Source: Solirubrobacter ginsenosidimutans
Lineage (GTDB): Bacteria > Actinomycetota > Thermoleophilia > Solirubrobacterales > Solirubrobacteraceae
Assembly: GCF_027587205.1 (NCBI RefSeq)
Contig: NZ_JAPDOD010000001.1
Location: forward strand, 62,001-126,000
DNA length: 64,000 nt
Direction: 5' to 3'
In this document: positions 57,625 to 64,000 of the stretch, piece after piece
How positions within the stretch are numbered: position 1 is the first letter of the stretch
Layout of the letters: each line of letters opens with the position of its first letter
Notes under the pieces: generated by a model
Told to the model about the DNA's origin: nothing
Databases searched by the model: none
Seen by the model: only the letters and a program-made list of their open reading frames with translations
Program-made: the position numbers and the translations under genes

Positions 57625-57855
57625 CTACACGAAAGTCTTGAGCGCGTGGACGAGCGAGCATCGCTGAGCCGTAGATCGGCTACCGCGCCGGACAAGCACC
57701 GAGCCGCGACGGCGATCGAGATCGAGTTCGTTGAGATCGAGCGCCTCCTGGATCCGCAACCCGGCCCGCCAGAGCACGACGATCAAACCCCGGGCACGTC
57801 CACCATGAACGCCGTCCCCGCAACAGCGCATCACCGCGATGATCTCCTCCGATCA
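57625..57855 (-). pseudogene. tyrosine recombinase/integrase remnant
   Basis: The frame reads SEEIIAVMRCCGDG, then RGLIVVLWRAGLRIQEALDL and NELDLDRRRGSVLVRRG, the first part of the catalytic domain of a phage-type integrase, with the active-site Arg in GLRIQEAL. A TGA closes it upstream, and the HxxR and Tyr boxes are missing, so it is a remnant. No att site or tRNA was found nearby. About 290 bp beyond it (57856-58149) show nothing recognisable. Confidence 0.6.
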
Positions 57856-58149
57856 CTCGACACGCGATTTCGCGTAGCCGTACCACCGCCAACCGATCGA
57901 CGATGAGGACAAACCGCCGCAGCGACCGGAGGCCTCAAGCATGCCGCTGACGTCGACTCCGAGCGCGCGCCGAATCACTCTCGAACGCTGCGGCTACACG
58001 ATCTCATCGCGCGACCTCGCGAGGTCTTCTGTGATGCCATCTCCGTCGACCACCGCGCGAGTTCGAGGTTGGGCGATGCGCGATGCTGGCGCGGCGAGCG
58101 TTGCGAGCTCTCGGCGAAGCCTGAACGGGGACGGAGCTGGATGTGAGGG

Positions 58150-58641
58150 CTACTCGTCGCGGGACGCGCGACCGGCGGCGGCGAAGAGGCTGGTGCGCCG
58201 CGCGCGCAAACGCTGCTCGGCCGCGCGCAGATCTCGCGCCGCCCGCCGCAACCGAGGGACGCCGATGTTCCCGACTATCGCGAACGCCACCAGCACGCCA
58301 AGACCCGGAACGTTGCGATAGCCAGGCCCCACCACGCCGAGCGCCGCTTCCCGCAAAGCGAATCCACCCATCGCCATGTCGGCGCCGGACACACGCAGGG
58401 GCGCGCGGAGCATCCGCTGACCGGACTCGTACGCCGCTCCGGCGGCGGTCACGGCGAGCACTGCGGTCAGCACGTTCGCCTGCTCGCGCGATGTGCCGAA
58501 CATGCGATTCAGGGCGAAGTAGCGGGCATGGTTGAGCACCCCGAAGGCGATCCGCGAGTCGATGAGAAACATTCGTCCGGCCCCGAACTCGGATTCGGCG
58601 GCCGCTCGAGAGCTCGCGCCGGAGGCAGCGGTGGCATCCAT
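58150..58641 (-). CDS. hypothetical membrane-associated protein
   Basis: A 163-residue protein: FLIDSRIAFGVLNHARYFAL, NRMFGTSREQANVLTAVLAV, FALREAALGVVGPGY, and a hydrophobic helix (GVLVAFAIVGNIGVPRL) followed by an Arg-rich tail. It looks like a conserved family in related genomes, but no function is known. ATG 58641. Confidence 0.55.
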   Translation of the reverse strand: MDATAASGASSRAAAESEFGAGRMFLIDSRIAFGVLNHARYFALNRMFGTSREQANVLTAVLAVTAAGAAYESGQRMLRAPLRVSGADMAMGGFALREAALGVVGPGYRNVPGLGVLVAFAIVGNIGVPRLRRAARDLRAAEQRLRARRTSLFAAAGRASRDE

Positions 58642-59135
58642 GTCGCAACGCTAGATCGAGCGTACGTGGCTGCCATCGCCCGATTGGGGTGAAGTTTGCA
58701 ATGTCTTCGCACGCCGGCAGGACTCGGCTCAAGCGCCTCTGGCACGCGGAGCTCCGCTGCGGTCGGCACGTCCATCTCAGCGAGCCCGCCATGCTGAATA
58801 CTCCCGAGATTGCGGAGCTGCGGCACTGTTGCGGAGAGGCGTCGTACAGCGCGTTCTAACACCTATGGGACACCCTCGCCGTGGGCTCCATTCGCCCTGA
58901 ACTCAACCCGAGCCAGCCGCCGACGTCCGGGCGCCCCTTGGGGCTGCGCGCGCTGCCGCCTCGCCGTCGAGTCAACGAGATGCGGCAGTGCCGAATCGGC
59001 CTCCAAGAGTGCTGCGTTTCCACCGGCAGGGCACGTTCGATCCCAGTGGCGCGCAGCGGACGTCACAGGTAGGGTTGGCTCCACGTAGCGCGGCGCGTTG
59101 AGCAGCCGCGCGAGCGATCCCCAAGGAGGTCCGTG
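58642..59135. other. 494-bp region without a confident gene
   Basis: A 52-codon plus-strand ORF from ATG 58701 (MSSHAGRTRLKRLWHAELRC...) is open but has no clear ribosome-binding site. The region otherwise shows nothing recognisable; it ends with AAGGAGGT (59123-59130) serving the next gene. Confidence 0.4.
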
Positions 59136-59519
59136 ATGGCGGATTCCGTGTTGTTGTTCGGGTGGGGAGTGCCGATTCCGGGGCGCGAGACGAAGGCGCT
59201 TCAGGTCTTCGGCGAGGCCGTCGAGTACTTCGCCCGATTGGAGCGGGACGGTCGGATCGAGGGCATGGAGCCGATGCTGTTGGAAGAGCACGGTGGCGAT
59301 CTCGGCGGCTTCTTCCTGATCCGCGGTGACCACGACGGGTTGGCCGGTCTGCGCGGCGACGATGAGTTTCAGCGCATGGTCGCCCGCGCCGGACTCGTGG
59401 TCTCGAACGTGGGCGTCGTGGCCGGAATGACCGGCGAGCGCCTGCAGCGGCTGATGGCGATGTGGCAGGAGCAGGTTGCCGAGCTGGCCGAGCCCGCAGC
59501 GATGACAGCGCACGCCTGA
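59136..59519 (+). CDS. hypothetical protein, ferredoxin-like fold suspected
   Basis: A 127-residue protein with a consensus AAGGAGGT site 5 nt upstream of ATG 59136. Seen: VLLFGWGVPIPGRETKALQV, RLERDGRIEGMEPMLLEEHG, GFFLIRGDHDGLAGLRGDDE. The pattern of beta strands and helices resembles dimeric alpha/beta-barrel (ABM/EthD) proteins, but this is weak. Function unknown. Confidence 0.6.
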   Translation: MADSVLLFGWGVPIPGRETKALQVFGEAVEYFARLERDGRIEGMEPMLLEEHGGDLGGFFLIRGDHDGLAGLRGDDEFQRMVARAGLVVSNVGVVAGMTGERLQRLMAMWQEQVAELAEPAAMTAHA

Positions 59520-59962
59520 CAGGCTGGGCCGGCGGCTTGCCACGGCGAGGCGCCGGCTCCGCGCCATGATCGAGCGGGTCAAACTCCGGGCCGCGTCAAG
59601 ACGCGGGCGCGATGGTGAGGCACGTACGGCACTCATCGAGCCGTTGTGGCGTGTTCTCGCCGTCGTCGACACAACGTAGCCCGACTTCAGGCGTCACTCG
59701 TGCGTCCGGGTCCGACCTCCTGCGACGAACGGCGAACGCCAGCCGTGACCCTTCGTCCGGCTCGGCGTTCCGCTGCCCAGACTCTGCAGGGACCAGGGGC
59801 GCGAGACTGCGAGCGCGCAATGTGCCCAGACCGTCGATAAGCACCACTTTGCCGGCGGCGGCGTCGCCGCTGCATTCGGCCCTACGTGGCAGGCGGCATA
59901 CCCCTCAACCGGGCGCTGACGACGGTCGAGGACGCAAGCGGTACCCAGCCGCGTCGAGATCG
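59520..59962. other. 443-bp region without a confident gene
   Basis: Short open frames exist on both strands, including one on the minus strand with VTPEVGLRCVDDGENTPQRL, but none has a ribosome-binding site or recognisable family. Possibly decayed coding sequence. Confidence 0.35.
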
Positions 59963-60242
59963 CTACCCAGCTGGGGTCGCCTCCGAGAACACGCCCGCGC
60001 GAATGTCCTCAGCCATCTCCGAGGACTCCTTGCGATACCAGCCGCCGTCCTCGAGCTCGATCGCCGGAAGCTTGCTCTGCCCGGTGCCGGCGATAACGGC
60101 TGTGCGGCGGCCACGCAGGAGCGGTGTCTCCTTGACGATCTCACACGGCACACCAGCCTCCTCGAGCGCGCCTCACGCGCCAGCAGGGATTTCCGTTGGT
60201 CTTGGCCCACAAGGTCGAGCAGCGGTGAAGCTTCACGGCCAC
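59963..60242 (-). pseudogene. frameshifted glutathione-S-transferase-N-like protein
   Basis: GTG 60242 with AAAGGAG 5 nt upstream starts VAVKLHRCSTLWAKTNGNPC, then WRVR; this frame ends at a TGA soon after. The other frame continues the same protein as ALEEAGVPCEIVKETPLLRG, TAVIAGTGQSKLPAIELEDG, WYRKESSEMAEDIRAGVFS, the thioredoxin-fold GST N-terminal domain. A single indel near 60165-60175 would restore a protein of about 92 residues. Confidence 0.6.
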
Positions 60243-60530
60243 GGCGGCTCCTTTCTCGAAGCGGATCGCCAGCCGCTCGACCTTATCCCCGGATGGAGCG
60301 CGCGGATAGGCGCCCGCATGAACAGGCACGCGCCCCGTTGGCTGCCTCCAGGAGGCGGTCGGTGGACACAAACCTGGCGGCGCTTGATGGCACATCGTCA
60401 GCCCGAGCGAGTTTCGTCTACAGCGCGAGACGAACGAGAGCGACCGCGGCGGGCGATCACGAGCGCGGCCATGGCGCCCGGGCTGCTCCGGGCCAACGCC
60501 AAGTGGCAACGCGGCCGTGCGCAGACACGA
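60243..60530. other. gene-poor stretch upstream of pseudogene
   Basis: Holds the ribosome-binding site of the frameshifted gene (60248-60254) and no other recognisable element. Confidence 0.4.
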
Positions 60531-62150
60531 TCACCGAGCGCCCGATGCGCCGACCTCGTTGCAGGCCGGCGCGGGTTCGCGCTGCGCCTGGCGTTCGCGC
60601 TCGACCAGCACCCGACGCAGCAGCTTGCCTGCGGGCGACCTCGGCAGCTCGACGACCTCATCGATCGCGACCAGCCGCTTGTACGGCGCCACGCGTGCGG
60701 CGACGTAGGTGCTCAGCTCCTCGTTGTCGAGCGGGCCGCGCAAGACCACGAACGCCTTTGGGCGTTCGCCGTCGCGCTCGTGCGGCACGCCGATGACTGC
60801 GGCATCGGTGACGGCCGGGTGGGTGACGAGCACGGCTTCGAGCTCGGCGGGCGAGACCTGGAAGCCGCGGACCTTGATCAGCTCCTTGAGCCGGTCCACG
60901 AGAAAGATGGTGCCGTCCTCATCGATGTGACCCAGGTCCCCTGTGTGCAGCCAGCCGTCTTCGTCGATGGTCGCGGCCGTGGCCTCCGGATCGTCGCGGT
61001 AACCCGTCATCAGTTGTGGGCCGCGCACCCACAGCTCGCCGTCCCGGCTCGCCGGTAGCGTCGTGCCGCTGCTCGGGTCGACGACTCGGGCCTCGGTGCC
61101 GCCCACGAGCAGGCCTACCGATCCCGCCCGCATGAGCGACGGGTCGGCGAGCGGACAGACCGCGACCAGCGGGGATGCCTCGGTGATGCCGTAGCCCTGT
61201 CCGACGATGCAGTCGAGGCGCTTGGCGACGGCCTGCTCCAGCGCAGCGCCGGCGGGTGCCCCGCCGCTGCCGACCGTGCGCAGCGCCGACAGGTCGAAGG
61301 ACGAGACGCTCGGGTGGTGGGCGAGCGCGGCTAGCAACGGCGGCGCCACGAGTGCCTGCTGCACCCCGTGGGTCTCCATCGCCCGCAGCATGACCTCGAG
61401 GTCAAAGCGCGCCAGGGCGACGACCGTGCCGCCGTTCGCCAGTGCATGGTTGAGCACGCAGGACAGGCCCATGCTGTGGAAGAACGGCGCGATGCCGAGC
61501 ACGCGCTCGCCCTCTTCGATCGGGAACGGCACGGCCATCTGGACGAGGTTGGCCACGAGCGCGGCGTGCGTCAGCTCAACCGCCTTCGGCAGCCCGGTCG
61601 TACCGCTCGACGAGAGCATGACCGCGACATCGCGCTGGTCGGGCCGCGACACGGGCGGTGCGCCGGCTGCGGCCATCAGCTCATCGAACGACGGCTCGCC
61701 GAGTACGATCACGTCGTCGACGCCGGCCCGCGCGGCGGCCTCACTCGCCACCTCGGCCAGCGGGCCCACGGTCACCACACTGCGGGCGCGCGTGCGCCGC
61801 AACTGTGCGGCGAGCTCGCCGCTCGTCAAGAGCGGGCTGACCGGCGACACCGCGCCGCCGGCCCGCAGGCCCCCGTGGAGGACCAAGGCGAACTCCGGGA
61901 TGTTCGGCAGATGCAGCGCGAGCACGTCGCCGCGGCCGAACCCGCGGGCGGCGAGTCCGGCGGCGATCCGCTCGACGCCGGCGGCGAGTTCGCCGTAGGT
62001 GAGCACCCGCCCGCTCGCGCCTTCGATGACCGCAGGCTCGCCGGCGAGGCGGCGGGCGTGGCGGAGCACGAACGTCGTCAGGTCGGAGCCCGGGATCTCG
62101 GGATCGGGCCAGGGACTGCGGACCACCGTGTGCTCGTCGAGCGTCGACAT
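60531..62150 (-). CDS. acyl-CoA synthetase (4-coumarate/fatty-acid--CoA ligase type)
   Basis: A 539-residue adenylate-forming ligase. Seen: P-loop MLSSSGTTGLPKAVELTH, the A5 motif GQGYGITEASP, WLHTGDLGHIDEDG, the hinge VDRLKELIKVRGFQVSPAE, and an intact A10 Lys in LPRSPAGKLLRRVL. It resembles 4CL-like enzymes that activate phenylpropanoid or fatty acids. AGGAGG lies 6 nt before the ATG. Divergent from the PadR gene, with an inverted repeat between them, so PadR probably represses it; PadR proteins often respond to phenolic acids. Confidence 0.9.
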   Translation of the reverse strand: MSTLDEHTVVRSPWPDPEIPGSDLTTFVLRHARRLAGEPAVIEGASGRVLTYGELAAGVERIAAGLAARGFGRGDVLALHLPNIPEFALVLHGGLRAGGAVSPVSPLLTSGELAAQLRRTRARSVVTVGPLAEVASEAAARAGVDDVIVLGEPSFDELMAAAGAPPVSRPDQRDVAVMLSSSGTTGLPKAVELTHAALVANLVQMAVPFPIEEGERVLGIAPFFHSMGLSCVLNHALANGGTVVALARFDLEVMLRAMETHGVQQALVAPPLLAALAHHPSVSSFDLSALRTVGSGGAPAGAALEQAVAKRLDCIVGQGYGITEASPLVAVCPLADPSLMRAGSVGLLVGGTEARVVDPSSGTTLPASRDGELWVRGPQLMTGYRDDPEATAATIDEDGWLHTGDLGHIDEDGTIFLVDRLKELIKVRGFQVSPAELEAVLVTHPAVTDAAVIGVPHERDGERPKAFVVLRGPLDNEELSTYVAARVAPYKRLVAIDEVVELPRSPAGKLLRRVLVERERQAQREPAPACNEVGASGAR

Positions 62151-62178
62151 CGTCGACCTCCTAAGATGCAGCTTGCAC

Positions 62179-62207
62179 CGTACGGTTCGAACGGTTAGGA
62201 CCGTACG
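62179..62207. promoter_or_regulatory. inverted repeat CGTACGGT-N13-ACCGTACG, candidate PadR operator
   Basis: Perfect 8-bp arms (62179-62186 and 62200-62207) in the 71-bp gap between the ligase and PadR genes. It overlaps the expected promoters of both. Confidence 0.6.
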
Positions 62208-62221
62208 CTACTATCCGCACC

Positions 62222-62773
62222 ATGTCAACCGGTGTGCGACTCGGACCCGTCTCCTACCTCGTCCTCGGGCTCATCGAGATGCGTGGGCCGTCCACTCCCT
62301 ATGACCTCAAGCGGATGGTGCAGCTCAGCGTGGGCAACTTCTGGCCATTTCCCCACACACAGCTCTACGAGGAGCCCAAGCGTCTCGCCCAAGCCGGTCT
62401 GCTCGAGGAGACGCGCGAGGAAAGCGGCCGCCGCCGGCGCCACTACGCGATCACCGAGGCGGGCCGGCGGCCATTCGCCGAGTGGCTCTCCGAGCCCGTC
62501 ACCACCCCCACCGAGTACCGGGACCTCGGGCTGCTCAAGCTCTTTTTCGCCGAACTCGCCACGCCCGAGGCCGTGCTCGCGCTCGCGCACGAGCAAGCTG
62601 TCGCCCAACGCGCACAGCTCGCCGGCTACGAAGCGATCGTCGCGCGATTCAGCGGCCGGCCGGAGCTAGCCCAGCGCGTGCGCGCCGCCGAGCTCGGCGT
62701 CCGCCTCGCCCGCGCTGCCGCAGAATTCTGGGAAGACGTCGTCGAGCGCGAGTCGCGGGCCGACGCCGCCTAA
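62222..62773 (+). CDS. PadR-family transcriptional regulator
   Basis: A 183-residue PadR regulator: winged-helix domain (SYLVLGLIEMRGPSTPYDLK, FPHTQLYEEPKRLAQAGLLE, RRRRHYAITEAGRRPF) and a C-terminal coiled dimerisation domain (LKLFFAELATPEAVLALAHE). Typical length. Divergent from the acyl-CoA ligase it likely controls. Confidence 0.9.
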   Translation: MSTGVRLGPVSYLVLGLIEMRGPSTPYDLKRMVQLSVGNFWPFPHTQLYEEPKRLAQAGLLEETREESGRRRRHYAITEAGRRPFAEWLSEPVTTPTEYRDLGLLKLFFAELATPEAVLALAHEQAVAQRAQLAGYEAIVARFSGRPELAQRVRAAELGVRLARAAAEFWEDVVERESRADAA

Positions 62774-62839
62774 GGCGGGGCCTGGCACGGCCTGCCGTCG
62801 GGGAGCGGCTGACGGGGTGGAACGCCGGCTCGCTCGCGA

Positions 62840-63691
62840 TCACACGCGGAGGCGTGTGGTGAGCGCGGCGATCTCGCGGTTGAAGCGCTCGGGGTCCTCG
62901 AGGTGTGGCGCGTGACCGACGCCGTCGTACCAGGACGCTTTGGCGACCGGGCAGGTGGCGAGTATGTGCTCGGCCATCGCGGGCAGCGCGACGGTGTCGG
63001 CCCGGCCGTGCGTCACGAGCACGGGCACGGTGAGCGTGCGCAGCACGTCGTCGTCGTCGATCTCGCGCGCGGCGAGGTTCGCCCGCACCCGCGCGGGGAC
63101 GGCCATGTTCCAGCACACCGCGGTCTCCATGTCGGCCGTCGGCAGCGGCGTGGCCAGGCACGCCCGCACGAACGACCGCATGGTGGCGATGTTCGTCGGC
63201 AGATCGTCGGCGGTCGCGCCTGCGAAGTGGTCGAGAAACCCCGGGCCGATGAGTGTGCCGAAGGCCGCGGATCCGAGCTTGACGACGCCCTCGACGAAGT
63301 TGATCGCGCCGATGCGATCTTCGCCGTGCGCGCGCACGTAGTCGCAGATCACGAAGGCGCCATAGGACCAGCCGACGAGCACGGAGCGGTCGAGGGCGAG
63401 GTGCTCGATTATTGCCGCCAGGTCGTCGGCCCAGAGACGGCCGTCGGTGTAGTGCTCGGGCTCGAGCGGTGCCTCGGACATGCCGTGGCCGCGCAGGTCG
63501 AACGCGATGAGCCGGAACTCATCGGCCAGGGCGCTCTCGTACTGCGCGGCCCAGCAGAGGTGGTTCTGTGACCACCCGTGGATGAAGAGAATCGGCGGGC
63601 CGCCCGGGTCGCCCCACTCGCGAACGTGCAGCCGCAGGCCGTCGCCGCCCGTGACGGTGTGTACTTTGGTGCGCTGCGTCGCCGTTGCCAT
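62840..63691 (-). CDS. alpha/beta hydrolase
   Basis: A 283-residue alpha/beta hydrolase. Seen: ILFIHGWSQNHLCW, FDLRGHGMSEAP, nucleophile elbow VGWSYGAFV (Ser), acid in THGRADTVALP and His in GVGHAPHLEDPERF. It resembles chloroperoxidase- and epoxide-hydrolase-like members; substrate unknown. ATG 63691 is chosen because the N-terminal extension to 63754 is not coding-like. Confidence 0.88.
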   Translation of the reverse strand: MATATQRTKVHTVTGGDGLRLHVREWGDPGGPPILFIHGWSQNHLCWAAQYESALADEFRLIAFDLRGHGMSEAPLEPEHYTDGRLWADDLAAIIEHLALDRSVLVGWSYGAFVICDYVRAHGEDRIGAINFVEGVVKLGSAAFGTLIGPGFLDHFAGATADDLPTNIATMRSFVRACLATPLPTADMETAVCWNMAVPARVRANLAAREIDDDDVLRTLTVPVLVTHGRADTVALPAMAEHILATCPVAKASWYDGVGHAPHLEDPERFNREIAALTTRLRV

Positions 63692-63831
63692 TCGCGTCCC
63701 TTTCGTGTTCGTCGAGTGCGATCCGATCGTCCCTGGCAGCCGGCGGAGGCGCATCGGGCATCAGGCCTTATCTTGGCTCGGCGGGCCGCCGTATCTTGCG
63801 GTCGCCCGTGGCCTAGGGCGATACTCGCGGC

Positions 63832-64000
63832 ATGCAGATGCGCGCGAGCGCAGCGTTTGTCGGGCGCGTCCGAGAGCTCGAGGTGCTTGAGCGGGCGCTG
63901 AGCGCAACGCGGGCTGGAGGGGGCGCGACCGTGCTCCTCACCGGCGAAGCAGGGATCGGCAAGACGCGGTTGGCCTCCGAGCTCGTGACCCGCGCGCGCG
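63832..64000 (+). CDS. AAA_16 ATPase/LuxR-type regulator, N-terminus (partial)
   Basis: The frame runs to the window end: FVGRVRELEVLERALSATRA, then the Walker A GEAGIGKTRLASEL. This is the start of a large ATP-binding regulator of the type that usually ends in a LuxR HTH; the rest lies outside the window. Confidence 0.75.
   Translation, partial: MQMRASAAFVGRVRELEVLERALSATRAGGGATVLLTGEAGIGKTRLASELVTRAR

Noticed and set aside
58701..58859. 52-codon plus-strand ORF
   Set aside because: No convincing ribosome-binding site, no homologue in the window and no recognisable family; recorded only in the gap entry.
59596..59847. Minus-strand ORF containing VTPEVGLRCVDDGENTPQRL
   Set aside because: No start signal or family; could be decayed coding sequence but cannot be supported.
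1..64000. tRNA, rRNA, CRISPR arrays and complete insertion sequences
   Set aside because: Scanned by eye on both strands; no cloverleaf, rRNA segment, spaced direct repeats or transposase was recognised. A tRNA or covariance-model scan would be decisive.

Overview
High-GC actinobacterial chromosome, most likely a soil Solirubrobacterales (Thermoleophilia) relative. The basis is codon bias, the many GAF/HisKA_3 kinases sharing an 'EQAALRRVATLVA'-like linker, delta-60 and PT-rich secreted proteins, and a truncated PrsA/SurA-like isomerase of the type seen in that order. This placement rests on recognition, not on a marker gene. No rRNA, tRNA or CRISPR array was seen.

Layout. (1) 1-14593: an acyl-CoA catabolic island with an MDR reductase, two thiolase/DUF35 pairs, two acyl-CoA ligases, an SDR, an acyl-CoA dehydrogenase, an NTF2-like protein, TetR and XRE regulators, a phasin-like protein, two paralogous alpha/beta hydrolases and a Zn alcohol dehydrogenase. 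Short motifs (TGACTTCA, TTCAGTTC, TTAGCAA) recur between its genes. (2) 14598-14769: a 172-bp imperfect inverted repeat between convergent genes. (3) 14763-25675: a 4-GAF histidine kinase, an MBL hydrolase, a DUF2236 oxygenase between two gene remnants, and a 1808-residue Ser/Thr-kinase/ATPase/histidine-kinase fusion. (4) 25811-28072: a DHFR-like/YCII/ECF42 sigma operon with a candidate autoregulated promoter, then a DUF4352 protein. (5) 28944-36089: a signalling island with a secreted propeller, a receiver-only regulator, a histidine kinase lacking its phospho-acceptor His, a TRAP-type binding lipoprotein with an extra C-terminal module and no permease, a second kinase keeping the His but lacking the ATP-site N-box, and a NarL-type regulator. 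Both divergent promoter regions carry the same near-perfect 18-bp palindrome. (6) 36108-44377: ThuA, a 3-GAF kinase, SHOCT, methyltransferase, XRE-cupin, a second orphan binding lipoprotein divergent from a CHASE3/HAMP/GAF kinase, and a DUF1707 protein. (7) 44565-56556: mostly secreted or membrane proteins, including kelch, sialidase-like and delta-60/Ig-like/P-domain proteins. (8) 56557-60530: a gene-poor, decaying zone with an integrase remnant, two frameshifted genes and a small peptide gene. (9) 60531-64000: an acyl-CoA ligase divergent from a PadR regulator, an alpha/beta hydrolase, and the start of an ATPase-type regulator cut by the window end.

The strongest candidate for an undescribed system is 28944-36089. 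The two kinases have complementary lesions, so they make sense as an obligate heterodimer: one supplies ATP binding, the other the phospho-histidine. A ligand-binding lipoprotein would be the sensor, two response regulators the outputs, and the shared palindrome the target.
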